DNA of 64,000 nucleotides, taken from Doris montereyensis (taxonomy: Eukaryota > Mollusca > Gastropoda > Nudibranchia > Dorididae). Numbering within the stretch: the stretch's first letter is position 1; every line of letters begins with the position of its first letter. Positions 24,701-36,600 of the stretch are shown piece after piece. The notes beneath the pieces were generated by a model that had not been told where the DNA came from, searched no databases, and saw only the letters and a program-made list of their open reading frames with translations. The translations under genes were made by a program, and so were the position numbers. The stretch covers positions 142,001 through 206,000 of the forward strand of contig JAXRKP010000542.1 in assembly GCA_037039925.1 (NCBI GenBank), read 5' to 3'.

Positions 24701-26156
24701 TTGACAATGATGTAGATCTAGATCAGATCTAGATAATAATACAGAAGCAAGAGCAGATTTTCTACATCTAGACCAATACCCGGTCCAATCCCTGCATGAG
24801 GTAGACTTCGAAATACATTGTTATAGGAATGAGGTTTTGATTCAAGCCCAAATAAATCTAGATCTAGACACAGTTCCTTAAGACCTGCGTATAGATCAAG
24901 AGAATGCTATAGATCTAGAGTATTTCCTAATGTACAGAGACACCAGCTGTCCGCCATGAAGTAGTTTGCAACTTCTGTCAAGCAAAGCTGTTTAGAGAAG
25001 AAACTAAAAGTCTCTGCCAAAATGTTGTTTTTCCTAATGGATACGATGGTTGGAGAATACATAACTTTCAATGGGGAAACTGTTTTCACACATCTATTTC
25101 TGACTATTCATAGATTTAAATTCAAACAGATCTCTAGCATTGTTTGTCCGTTTTGTAAATGGGTTGCTGCACTAGTTTTCTAAAAAAAAAAAAAGACTGC
25201 ATGCTTTTTACTTAAATTTGAAGTGTTTCAACAATCAGCAACTTACATACTACACATTATATAACATATACATATCAGACTCATTAACGTGCAACAATAT
25301 TGAGTTATTTGCTACTGCATACATATAACACCATATTTGTGTTATGTGACAAATGAAGATTATTTGTGTAATATAATACTGAAAACAATATAAATAAATC
25401 TTCTTCTTTTTTTTTAAGGATAGGTTTTAGAAATGTTTGTGAATGTTTTACTTGACAAAAAAGAGGTCGTAGTAGATGGTAGAGAAAATTGGCGTTTATA
25501 TATAAATCTAAAAGTAAAAGTCATGTTAACTGAATCGGTGGAAGAAGAGAAGTTATGATTTAATAATAATAAAGTAAACATTTATATTGCGTCATACGCC
25601 TCTCCCGAATGGAGGGCTCAAGGCGCATTACAATTTCAGTACTAAGAACCCGGGCGGCTGATGGGTGCTGCTGGTAGGTCCTACTCTTTTCTCTTCACCC
25701 TTCCACTTGTCTTTCCTCTTGCTGTTTCCTTTGATATCACTGAATATGATGGACGGAGTAATTTTTAATTAAACCAAAAGGTGCTAAGACGCTTGAAGAA
25801 ATAAAAAGTTTTGATTTTGATTTAAAGAAAGCTGCTCGCTAGCCTTTTTAAATACCTGATTGTGAGAATTCTCATGGCTGGTCCCGGTGGAGTGGTGAAG
25901 TGTAGGGCATATACTCGTATCACTCGTCATTGAGGTGTTCAATCAATTCTAATTGACAATACATTGTTGACTGTTGTTCCTAGTCCAAATCCTATACTTG
26001 AAATGACTGTATATTCCACTGATCTCTTTCTGTTCCTTGCACTGACATTGGATGGACTTTGTTTAATCTAAACTGCCTTTTCTTTCCTTTCAGTTTTACT
26101 CACCCATCCGGGATTACAGTAAGCTTGCAGACCCAGAGGAGAAACCAAAACTTTGA
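18685..26156 (+). CDS. NDUFA4: NDUFA4, cytochrome c oxidase-associated subunit, complete
   Basis: NDUFA4 is a small inner-mitochondrial-membrane protein, now regarded as a subunit of cytochrome c oxidase (complex IV). Four exons join in phase: 18685-18732, 22291-22379, 23311-23371 and 26094-26156, giving 86 residues (human about 81). The N-terminus MPMQGLNIASLKKHPS is followed by LIPLFICVGGGMAWAAYYIG and RLAIRSPDVG, the single transmembrane segment (residues about 17-38) with the family words KHPSLIPLF and R-L-A-x-x-x-P-D-V. Then come WVEKKEGIANTRWPTNRQYK and FYSPIRDYSKLADPEEKPKL, matching the W....N..PW....QYKFYS.N.DY.KL end of the family. All introns are GT-AG (GTGAGT, GTAAGT, GTACGT donors). 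Intron 1 holds a Merlin fragment and a SINE. Candidate polyadenylation signals follow at 26482 and 26923. No frameshift is seen. Confidence 0.96.
18827..18856. repeat. AGATCT/TCTAGA palindromic octamer run
   Basis: Four consecutive GATCTA units produce overlapping AGATCT and TCTAGA palindromes. Shorter copies of the same word are scattered through the window (15360, 15600-15760, 18440, 24595-24860, 49350-49640). Confidence 0.9.
18944..19165 (-). mobile_element. Merlin / ISXO2-like transposase C-terminal fragment
   Basis: The minus-strand frame reads RVCPTDLM then AHTQSIEAFWSHAKKKIKRM, then a linker and HFISYLREFEWRWRND. The H-T-x-x-I-E-x-F-W-x-x-x-K signature with its Glu is the third catalytic region of ISXO2-like (IS1595-type) DDE transposases, found in animals as the Merlin superfamily. 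The upstream catalytic Asp regions were not found between 19170 and 20540. A stop lies before residue R, so this is a fragment in NDUFA4 intron 1, antisense to it. Confidence 0.8.
19170..21800. other. NDUFA4 intron 1, mostly unassigned
   Basis: Contains short open frames on both strands (for example 20203-20538 minus, with an acidic D/E/S stretch) that I cannot assign. The acidic frame could be an old mobile-element N-terminus. No exon-like signal was found. Confidence 0.3.
21806..22092 (-). mobile_element. SINE-like repeat with tRNA-like end
   Basis: Reversed, the right end reads AGGAGACCTGGTGGTCCAG and, further in, AACCAGAAGGTTGTGGGTTC, a tRNA-like A-box/B-box arrangement. The left side has AAGGAGGTCTTGTGG, so the two ends also form an imperfect inverted pair. 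The interior word CCAAGGGATCTTTAACATAC is common in marine invertebrate repeats. It lies 200 bp before NDUFA4 exon 2. Confidence 0.55.
22291..22379 (+). CDS. NDUFA4: NDUFA4 exon 2
   Basis: Residues 17-45 plus two bases of codon 46. Acceptor TCTTTTTCAG at 22281-22290, donor GTAAGT at 22380. Encodes the transmembrane helix. Confidence 0.97.
22380..23310 (+). other. NDUFA4 intron 2
   Basis: GT-AG intron without recognised repeats. Short open frames at 22538-22768 on either strand are overlapping shadows of non-coding sequence. Confidence 0.5.
23311..23371 (+). CDS. NDUFA4: NDUFA4 exon 3
   Basis: Last base of codon 46 and residues 47-66 (WVEKKEGIANTRWPTNRQYK). Acceptor TTATTGCAG, donor GTACGT, ending in phase 0. 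Confidence 0.96.
23372..26093 (+). other. NDUFA4 intron 3, AGATCTAG-rich
   Basis: GT-AG intron of 2.7 kb. The part 24590-24920 holds at least ten AGATCT/TCTAGA words. A dispersed repeat A copy lies at 25648-25732. No exon was seen. Confidence 0.5.
25560..25732 (+). repeat. dispersed repeat, microsatellite-linked, with repeat A copy
   Basis: A short AATAATAAT start leads into AACATTTATATTGCGTCATA and CTCAAGGCGCATTACAATTT, a retroelement-tail-like block. It is followed by CGGGCGGCTGATGGGTGCTG and CTGGTAGGTCCTACTC, a repeat A copy. Confidence 0.5.
26094..26156 (+). CDS. NDUFA4: NDUFA4 exon 4 (stop-containing)
   Basis: Residues 67-86 (FYSPIRDYSKLADPEEKPKL) and stop TGA at 26154-26156. Acceptor TCTTTCCTTTCAG. 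Confidence 0.97.
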   Translation, partial: FYSPIRDYSKLADPEEKPKL

Positions 26157-26481
26157 GTCAACATTTGAACTTTGTCGCCAGAAATATAACTTCTGTGTGT
26201 GGGTTTTGTTTTGTTTCTTGTTGTCTTTCAGTAGATTTTTCTGACGGTCTTGACTGACAATGACAAAGACAATAGTGTAAAATTGTATTGAATATTTAAC
26301 GTACAAAAAGCTGCGACTGCCTGTTTAACTCCAGTGTAGAGAATGAAATGCAAGTGGCCTGTGAATGAAGGGAAAATGTACTGGTGATCCAACGGCTCCA
26401 CTCCCTCCTTTTCAGTGTTAACATCAGCGAAGGGATTGGCCCCTGCTGTGGCTAACTAACACAAAAAGTGTTGTTTTTTTT

Positions 26482-26928
26482 AATAAAAAAAAATGTGACC
26501 CTTTACATCTTTCTCAGAGAGTTTTAAACTTATGTAAAGGATACAATTGATGTCAGGGATTGGTTTTTTCTTTTTTGGAAGAATTTTACTTCTTTCTTGT
26601 AGATCTTTGAATTTACCTTGCTTTTGACCTTCTATTCTACCCCCTATTAGAAAACCAATGAAACTCAATACATTTTCAATGATTTAGTGTAACGATGATA
26701 GTAATGATTGATTAGCCTTTGATTTAATATTTAAGAGATGAGCTGTCATCTGCAAGCCAAGACTACCTCTCTCTCTCTCTCCCTCTTTGATATTTTTTGG
26801 GGGTTTTGTTATTGTGATGGTTTCTATTTTACTGCGCTTTAACTTTAACTTATTAATATGACAGGTCTGATCTTTTATGTAGAAAATCCTCCTTTTTTTC
26901 TTCATTTTATGAGTGGCATTGGAATAAA
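26482..26928 (+). other. NDUFA4 3-prime UTR, candidate polyadenylation signals
   Basis: AATAAA occurs at 26482-26487 and 26923-26928, both downstream of the NDUFA4 stop. Which one is used cannot be told from sequence. Everything between 26157 and here is presumed 3-prime UTR or flank. Confidence 0.4.
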
Positions 26929-27550
26929 GAATTTAGTACCCGTGACTATTTCGTACTTTACATTTTCTTTCTGTTTCAATGTATACAGTATACTGTTTTA
27001 CTACTGATGATGAACATTATTAATATATGTCACTGTCATTGTGATATGTAAGATTGGTAAAGTAACCGGTACATCAAGACTAGAGAAGGGTTATGGTAGA
27101 AGAACGTCTCAGTCTGGCCTCCACTCAGGTTGATTCCTTTTCAGGTAGGAGTTTTCATGGCAAAGGGGTTGCTGGCATGTTCTCATATGGCTCTATTCAG
27201 ACATGGTGAAAGCAAAGGCACCATAAAAAGCAATGGAAAAATAACACATAATGCTGTATCATGCCATATGTCTAGAGAATTCTATACTTATCTCCTGATT
27301 ACTGATTATTGTATGCACAGCACTGAGTATTGAGACTTAAGAAGTTTTACATTAAATTTGCCTGCACCTGAGCCTCCACCAGATCTAGATCACACTATAA
27401 CTATCACATGCCTCACTGTCTGCTTTATCTTCACTAGAAACACTTTCTTTAAGTCATTATCTGGATACAATGTACTTCTGTTGAAAATCTACCTTATGTT
27501 CATTTCAAACTGAAAATACCTCAATTTTCAAGAACTTTGAGCGTGGGCGG

Positions 27551-27745
27551 TAATGTTCCCTCTAAGCTGTGTATGTGTGTTGAGAAAAAGTACGCTCAGT
27601 TGATAAATGTCTACACACACAAAAAAACAATTTTCTCGTCTTAATGTTCATTCTCATGCACACAATTTGAATGTTTTTTCGTCAAACTTTGCACAACACC
27701 GAAAAATTTGGGCACACAGACTAGAAAAAATTAGAGGGAACATAT
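27551..27745. mobile_element. about 195 bp hAT-like MITE
   Basis: The left end AATGTTCCCTCTAAGCTGTG and right end AAAATTAGAGGGAACAT are terminal inverted repeats (core TTCCCTCTAA). This terminus resembles non-autonomous hAT elements known in other animals, whose ends read CAGTGTTCCCTCTAA. A clear 8 bp target duplication was not found. Confidence 0.6.
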
Positions 27746-27849
27746 TGATAGGTCCTACATCTTTCCTTTCACCTATCCTTCATCTTGCTGTTTCCTCTGT
27801 CTTAATTTACCCTGAGTTTTTTTTTTTTTTAAAGTTCCTTCAATGTCAT

Positions 27850-28085
27850 TACGGCCCATAGAGCTGGAGCTTATTCCCGGTTTCTATAGTGGACATGAAA
27901 CAGGTGATCACAATAACCTCCTGGACATGACGCTAGTCTGACACTGACACATGTTTTTACTCCCAAGCTCTTGCTTGTACCCATTTGCACATGGGTTGAG
28001 TGGGAAAAATACGAGTTGAATGTCTTTCCCAAGGAATACACCATCGGATTTCATGGTCCCTAGTTTGGCAGCCTAGCCATCTGTC
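27850..28085 (-). mobile_element. tRNA-derived SINE, reverse copy
   Basis: Reversed, it reads CTAGGGACCATGAAATCCGA, TTCCTTGGGAAAGACATTC, CCCATGTGCAAATGGGTACA, AGCTTGGGAGTAAAAACATG and GAAACCGGGAATAAGCTCC, collinear with the 1318 copy. The head is more degraded. Confidence 0.75.
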
Positions 28086-28089
28086 ACGA

Positions 28090-29484
28090 AATTCTTCCTG
28101 AGATGACCACAAATTGTGGAGAAGGTGAATTCAAGGAAACAAATCAAAATTTTGAGCAGCTGTCACTGTCTGCAAGCATGGGAACGGTCACGTACCAACC
28201 AGCTTAAAGTCGAGGGTTCTCAAATCAATGGTTTCTTCATGAAAATTGTTGTCTAAAAACTAAAAGTAAATGCCTTTGGTAAGTCAATTATTTCTATACC
28301 GGTACTAAGAATGAAACTGATGCTAGGTCATGATGTTATTAAGCTTTAAGCTTGGTTGGCTTAAAATAGACTGGAACTGGAACACAATTTCACTGTTAGT
28401 ATTAGCAACCCCATCATATTTCAAATTCTATGCTCCTTGTATAGGAATAGGAGCAAAAACCTATGCTCTGTGTATGTCAGTGAATGTCACGCTTGGTGCC
28501 ACAGGGCTATGGGGAGCCTTTCTTCTTTTTGTAGATCATTAGATAAGAGTAAGACTAAGTAAGAGATGCAGATTGCATCATGACATTGACACGGTGTCCT
28601 AATCATATTTACTCAATAAACTGACATGTCATGTGTGTTCTTTGAAATCAGCCATAATGGCATTTACTCTTATTATTTCTGATGAGAAATAACAAAGCAC
28701 AACAAAACTTTTAACACTTTTGGCATTGAGCATTGACACCAAAATGCCATTCTGGATTTAGTAATTACGAACAATTTCCTTTTGGCCACTTCACATATAA
28801 AAATAAAAAGGCCAAAGCATAACGATGATGTGAAGTGGAATTGGTTTCCCTAAGTGAAGTGAGGTAAAAACTACAAAGAACTACAGTGCAGCACAATGGT
28901 CTTAAACTTAAACTCCTGGGCGGGTCAATGAGTTTAAGATGGTTGCCGTTAATTCAAGATTTCCATATCAACCATTTTTCATAAATGTAGGAACTACAAA
29001 ACTGATTGTCACCCAAACCATCCCCGTGTCAGTTTTGTTAGGCATAGATCTAGAGGTCATTCACTAAGTAAGTGCCTGTCTGTTCAATCAGATGGCCCAA
29101 GTCGAAATTGAAGCGATGCATTAAAACCAAACTCGAAGTGATGCCATGTACGATGAAACAGGCTATGAATTATGAACAATAGTGAGATTAGTGAACGCAC
29201 ATATATCATCAGCACCACATCAAGGCAGTGTTTAAATGATACATAATTGCATTGAACAGTAAACTGGCTTTTTTTTTTCCTGAGGATGGGTATTTCACAA
29301 GGAAAAGTAACAAAGTGCATAGCGTGAACACCCCCTCCCCAAGTCACACATCTTTTCCATATATCCATATTACCGCTAAAGAATACTGATGAGGGTTACT
29401 TGGCTATTCTCATGACCCTGCGTAAAATTCTAAAATTTATTTAAGCATATTATTAGATGTTTTGTTTACATTTCATGGGAGCCA
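28090..29484. other. intergenic, nothing recognised
   Basis: AT-rich unique sequence between NDUFA4 and the CEP70 3-prime end. The open frame 29084-29368 (-) has no recognisable domain. Confidence 0.4.
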
Positions 29485-29603
29485 GTGGCAATCTATTTGC
29501 TTGTGTAGCACACCTGCCTGTGGCAATCTATTTGCTTGTGTAGCACACCTGCCTGTGGCAATCTATTTGCTTGTGTAGCACACCTGCCTGTGGCAATCTA
29601 TTT
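29485..29603. repeat. 35 bp tandem repeat, 3.4 copies
   Basis: Unit GTGGCAATCTATTTGCTTGT + GTAGCACACCTGCCT, three identical copies and a partial fourth, so a recent expansion. Confidence 0.96.
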
Positions 29604-29970
29604 TGGTTTGTCATGATGGTGATAATAACATGGAAGTTTTAGCACGTTTCCCAATTTCCAAAACACACATGTTTTGCAATAGCAAACAACATACATGTAC
29701 ATGCATTTAAACTATCAACCCTAAAGCATGCTAAATGCAAGCTTTTAAAAAGTCCATGAATCATACATGCATTTCTGTCTAGTGATGACTTCTGTGCATC
29801 TGCATTGCTCCTATAGAATTATAATAATGCAAATTTTGTGTCTTCACCACATGTTTGGATTGTGCTGATGGGAATAGGTGTAGTAAAAGTAACTTAATGT
29901 GTTTCTTCATCCACAAACAAAATAAAAGACAGGATTTGAACAAGCCATGAGAGATTTGTTTTAAAATATC

Positions 29971-30310
29971 TTTATTTTTTATCGGTCATGATACAATGTA
30001 ATGAACATTGAAGTCATCTGGGACGGATACAAGAATATTTTTAAGGACCTTGTTATTCAAACTGAATGGTACAAAGGAGCCACAGTGGAGTGAAGTCAAA
30101 CGTAATGGTAACTATTGCTGATACTATATTGGCAATGAAGAAAGTAAAAAAGTATATGACAAATGCAGTGGTTTAAAAACAAATACAAATGTCAATCCAC
30201 AAACAAACAAAAACTCGCTAAGGACCATTATAGAATTATATTACAGTATTTGAATACACATTTTTGGACTTTATGAATAATATTAATAATAATAATAATA
30301 ACCCTTTATT
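29971..30310 (-). other. CEP70 3-prime flank, candidate polyadenylation signals
   Basis: On the minus strand AATAAA occurs at 30305-30310 and at 29971-29976, 250 and 590 bp past the CEP70 stop. The usage is unknown. Confidence 0.4.
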
Positions 30311-30559
30311 TTATTATTTTATTTTCATCGGCGACGTGATGAAAAATAAAAACTTTTAACTTTCAATAATAGTATTATTATAAATAGTAAGTAATGAAAG
30401 AGGTATACAACTACTATTAATATCATAATAAATTGCATACAATTTAATAAATATACCTGGCCACAAAACCCCCAGAGCAGATCTAAAGACTAAATAGGAA
30501 ACAAGATAACATTGCAAGGTCTACACAGTCGTACTAAATCCTTGAGTTGAGTTTTCTCT

Positions 30560-30621
30560 CTACTTAGCCAAGAGCTTGATGGCTCTCACAGCTGGCAACA
30601 ATTCATCCATCCTGTCAACTC
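30560..30621 (-). CDS. CEP70: CEP70 exon 17 (stop-containing)
   Basis: Second and third bases of a Gly codon, then [19 protein letters not shown] and stop. Acceptor TTTTTCTAAG. This is the conserved extreme C-terminus of the family. Confidence 0.93.
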
Positions 30622-33600
30622 CTTAGAAAAAGAAAAATTAAAATAATTTCAGTCATTTTGTTAGCTGCTTTTCTAATAACTGCTGGTAGTAAGTAATATT
30701 CAGTGAATGACTTAGTTTTATGAAGGAGAAGAATCACATCTTAGCGACAACAAAATTAACTGATTTTCGTTGTTAAAACCTAGAAATTTATCTCTCACCT
30801 CTCATAAATGTCAACCTTTTCTCTTATGTGCAAACTTACCCAAAATCTCAAACAATTTGTTCATAAGGCCATGAAAAGCCGGGAAGAATCTGTTGTGTTC
30901 ATCCAGCCTGCGAATAATGCTGCAAAATATACACAACATTTTATTATGACCCACTGATAGTTTTTATTTGATTTTGATCTGCAAAATGAAAAAAACAAAC
31001 CGAAGAATTCAAAAGTCTTAAAAGGAAAAATGGACATCAATAATTTGGTGTCAAACTTTTTTTACAATATGTAGTATGCCATGTGGACCATCGTTTAATT
31101 ACGCCAAATGGCAAGTGTTATTGTAGTACAATTTGTAGTAATGAAAAAGATGACCTGATGCAGTCTAGAGAGGCAACATTTTCTGTAGTTCATTCTAATC
31201 TAACAATCACACATTCACCAAATGTTGATTGATGTCTTCTAAAACTATTCCTCGGCGCCAGTCGCTATCCACGCAAATGAAAAACGATTAAAGAGGTTTA
31301 TTGTCCAAAATAGGTACATCGTTTCGTCAGTTATTACATTATAGTCATAGTACATGTATACAACAAGATAGATTAATAACATAAACAATGCTCATGAGTA
31401 ATAAAACGATAACAACAGTGGAAATCTAAACATGAAATGGAATACAGACGTGGAAAGAAGGGCAGATTTAAACATGCTATGTAAATAACATTATAATATA
31501 ATTAATACTAAAACGATCGCTAGATAACATGGATAAACCTACCCATTGAGATCATCTGTCTGCATCAACTTCTTCAACTGCTTCGCTGTGGTTGAGTCGT
31601 GCGAGTGACACAACTTGCCTACGACATCCACCAACAGTGATGAGTTGGCATTTTCAGCTACACGGAAAGAAATATAAAGATGATTTCAATTCTTCCTGCA
31701 TACTTCATATCTTATATTATATTTTCAAACTCAAATTATTTTGTTTTCTATATTTTGAAAGAATAGAGAGGCTTGGTTTGATTAGATTGGAATTTTCCCT
31801 GTTCATCATATGCAGTGATCTCAGGTGAATAAAAAACAAAAACAGCCATGATACACAAATATACCTAACAGTGTGTTTCTATTAATTCTTATTTACACTA
31901 TTACAGACCTGAAAATAATGCTCATACAGAAAGAGGAAACATAAAACACCATACCAAAGCAATGTTTTAAATTTAAATGTGCCTTGGTTTACAATCACAA
32001 ATTCAAATCTCAGATGTATACACTAACCTCGATACAATTATGTGACTCAGCTTTCTTCAAAAACATCAAAATTTGATTTCACCTAAGCACATTTCAAAAT
32101 TTAATTTAAGTTTATTTTTTTCTTTTCTGTCCTTTTCTGATTGTTTGCAATACAAAATTTCTTTTGACTAACTGCCTTCTTTCATTAATATGTTAATAAT
32201 CAAGAAGTAAACAAATGAAACATTTAAGTTTCAAACTAAACTTGACAAGAAAGAAACTAAGTACTTTGCTATATGTATACATATATACATCATTATCAAG
32301 GTCTAGACTGATGTCTACTTACGCAAGCCAAGCAGATTTTTTAAAGTATGCTGCACATTTTGAGTTTCCCAAGAGCCTTGTAAATTTCATTCATCCTTGG
32401 ATAAACGCCAGAAACTTTCTTGACGTCAAACAGGGTCTGAAAATGGCTGACAATGCTTTCCAGTGTTGACCTTGAAACGTCTTCCATCATCATCTGAAAG
32501 AATATAATTTTGGTCCAAAATAAAGACGTCTATTTGTTAGTATGAACAAAATTGTTGTATCCCCAGATTGGATGAAAAGTGGATACTGGTAATCAGCATA
32601 ATGATGACAGCAGAATCCTATCGTCTGAGAAAATATCTAAACATTAAAGTCCATGACAACAATGACATATACAACATAAATTTGTCCTTAAAATGATCAA
32701 ACACATGCTTGCTTTTGAGTCTTCATAAATATCGGAGGTCTTGAATCAATAGAAAAGCTCATTTTACACACATGATCTGAACAAAAATTTCTGTTTTTCT
32801 TCCAAAAAGCCTAGAATAGTGTTTGCAGCTATATTCAATGATTTATGATGTTTTTTTACTTCTAAAACATTGCGTCAGGTGAACTGATTAGTTGAGACAG
32901 TTTCACTGACGATATCTCTGTATCAAATTATTGCATGTCCCGCACATTGAAAGCCATTACATGTACCACTTTTGGCACACCGACCATGCTGTACTAGTGT
33001 AACTCTATGAAAATTAAGAGCTTAAGAATCGACCAACTTTGACAGCGTTCTTCTCAAAACTTCAAATTTGGAGATATTTACAATTTTGAAACAAATTATC
33101 ACTTACTTAATCTGATGATCGAAGGAGCATTGAAATTATTTCAAATCTTCTTAGCTGAAATCAATTTTGAAAATTTTGTTTTATTTAAAACTTTCTAATT
33201 CTAATATTACTACTAACCACATTTTTCACTCCTTCAAGAGAAAGAGAATGGAAAAAAGAGGGACAAAAAGAAACAACCTGAAATCATAATGAAAAAATGA
33301 CAAAACTACATATTTTGCACAATTTAAGATAATATTAACACTGTTACTTACATCAAATTTACATCACTGTTTAGGTATGAATTACAATTTTTTTAAAATA
33401 ACAGATATAAAATATCAACAATTCTAACATAAAACAAGGCTTTGTCCTGTTTCAGATAATCATTGATATGCCAAAGCCATAACTTAAATAGGTGCATACT
33501 AATTAATACCAATGTTTTCTACTTTTTTTTTCTTTTTTTGCATCTATATTATTTAACATCTGATAGGTGAATTACAATCCAATTCATCCAAGTCAAGGTG

Positions 33601-36600
33601 CACAAACTCACCTGCCCCCTCTCATTCTTGTCAGCATGGATAACCCTCTCCAGCGTTTCAACCATGTCGGACACAGTATGGTCTCCCTCCATCCTGGCTC
33701 TCACCCACGGCACACACTTGTCCATCAGCTGGTTCACTACGTGCTGGAGGTCAGTTAGACTGCCGACATCTTTACGCCAATTGTCAACAACCTTTGTTAG
33801 TAGAGAATACATGATTCTTTATAATGGACAGATATTAAAGTCAACACTTTGGGACTGGCAAAAAGTGCTGACTTTAAGCTAGGTTGGCATTAATCTTATC
33901 CACGGGATATATTATAATCCATAAAAATAAACTGGACGGATGAGAAGAGATGACTTTAAGCACAAATTGACAGTGAATATAACTACTAGTCAATATTAGG
34001 TTCTTCTTCTTCCAAAAGAAGCCAAAACTTCATTTTTCAGAAACTTGTATGGCTTGTTGTATATGGTTAGATCTATGTATTTCTAACGTTGTCCAAAATG
34101 TTTTTGAAGTGATTGAGATTTTGACACTCTTTGGCTGTCTCTGGCAAACTGTTCCCCAGTCTAATTGTTGACGGGAAAAATGAGTATGCGTCTGTTTTAG
34201 ATGGTGGTATACTGGTATAGTGAAAATGTTGGAGGATTTTCTCGTTTTTATATTTCTTTTTGATCACCAAGGACTTGTTTCCAATTTGATTTTATCACGG
34301 CTTAAAAAATACAACATTTATGATTGTCAGGACATGTTGTGACAACCAGCGTAAGGATTAAGATGGGAGAGAGTTCAGCCTGTCGGTTAAATATCTGATA
34401 AAGCCATGCCGTGACAACTTTTCGCCAAATAAGAATAAATAACATTGAAGTCCACTTACGTCTAAAAAGTGTCGCATATTTGCATCACACAATGATGTCG
34501 TCCCATCACGCTCATTGTGGGGATAAACGCGGTTGCGATAATTCATCTCATCAACGTTTTGAACAATCTCAGCCAACTCGGCACAGTACTGTACAACAAG
34601 AATGATAAAACACACAAATTTTAAAATGTCAGCAAACACTTGTAGTCATGATGATAAAAAATGGGGCAAGTTTAACACTTTGGTTGCCACACCTTTGATA
34701 TAAAGAAAGCTAAGTAGGACGACAGTGCAAATTTCCTGCTTAAAATACAAAATATCTAACAAAGAAAGACAGTAAAAACTCTCAATTGAAAAAAAAGTGA
34801 GCTTTTTACAAATTTAATAATTTAATGAAGCCAATTTAAAATAGTGTTTTTACAAAGTGATTATTACTCCTGTAATTGTAATCCAAGATGAATCAGTACA
34901 GTGATATAGATTATAGATTTGATTCATTGCTTACAACCCTTCTTTCTTTTTTTAAAGCTCTATGGTGATTTAATTAATACTTTTATGAAGAAAATTTAAC
35001 CAATGTGGAAAAAAAAACCCCAGCAATTTCTATTTCAATACTTATCCTAACGCAAAGACTTTTGTGTTTTACCTGCTGAAATCTGTCCCCATTATTTCCG
35101 TCTTCTTTGATTTCCTGGACGATGCTCGTTAAACAATCCAAGTTATCCGTCTGCAGCTCAGTACAAAGTTCCTATTGAAAAGACATTAGAAAGCAAAAGC
35201 TACAAAATTTCAAGTCAAAACTAGAAACAGACAATTGAAAACAAAAGCTACAAAATTTCAAGTCAAGCCTAAAACAGAAAATTGAAACAGACAATTCAAA
35301 ACAAGAAACAGACAATTGAAAACAAAAGCTACAAAATTTCATGTCAAAACTAGAAACAGACAATTGAAAGCAAGAGCTACAAAATTTCAAGTCAAAACTA
35401 GAAACAGATAGTTGGAACAAAAGCTACAAAATTTCAAGTCAAAACTAGAAACAGACACTTGAAAACAAAAGCAACAAAATTTCTGGTCAAAACTAGAAAC
35501 AAACAATTGAAAGTAAAAGCTACAAAATTTCAAGTCAAAACTAGAAACAGAAAATTGAAAACAAAAGCTACAAAATCAGACAATTGAAAGCAAGAGCTAC
35601 AAAATTTCATGTCAAAACTAGAAACAGACAATTGAAAGCAAGAGCTACAAAATTTCAAATCAAAACTAAAAACAGACAATTGAAAACAAAAGCTACAAAA
35701 TTTCAAGTCAAAACTAGAAACATACAATTGAAAGCAAGAGCTACAAAATTTCAAGTCAAAACTAGAAACAGACAATTGAAACAAAAGCTACAAAATTTCA
35801 AGTCAAAACTAGAAACAGACAATTGAAAGCAAAGGCTACAAAATTTCAAGTCAAAACTAGAAACAGAAAATTGAAAACAAAAACAAAATCAGACAATTGA
35901 AAGCAAGAGCTACAAAATTTCATGTCAAAACTAGAAACAGACAATTTACAAAATCAGACAATTGAAAGCAAGAGCAACAAAATTTCAAATCAAAACTAAA
36001 AACAGACAATTGAAAACAAAGCTACAAAATTTCAAGTCAAAACTAGAAACATACAATTGAAAGCAAGAGCTACAAAATTTCAAGTCAAAACTAGAAACAG
36101 ACAATTGAAACAAAAGCTACAAAATTTCAAGTCAAAACTAGAAACAGACAATTGAAAGCAAAGGCTACAAAATTTCAAGTCAAAAATAACTAACAGTACA
36201 GTAACATCCTACTTCATTTCAATTTTAATTAAAAGAAATAACAAAATTTTAATCTTACCCGAAGATAATAATGGCATTGCTCAAGAGGGAGGTAATCCAA
36301 GTCGTCCAGACGTGTGCTGAACTTCTTTCTGTTTTGCAAGGGATCTCTGACTTGCTTTTCCCCGGGAACGCTTACGGGAGAATAAATAGCATTGTGAAAT
36401 GTCGCATGTCAAAGACAAAGGCTCTTTGTTTGATGATAAATATAAAAAAATGAATACATGATCAGGTTATGACTAAAACTAAAGTAAAAAGTACAGCTAC
36501 CTCCTTCCACTTCCAGGTAATTGTGATGACTCATAAAGCACAAACTTATTCTAGTTTCTACAGCTTGACGTGTGACACAGGTGGTAATACATCATCTTCT

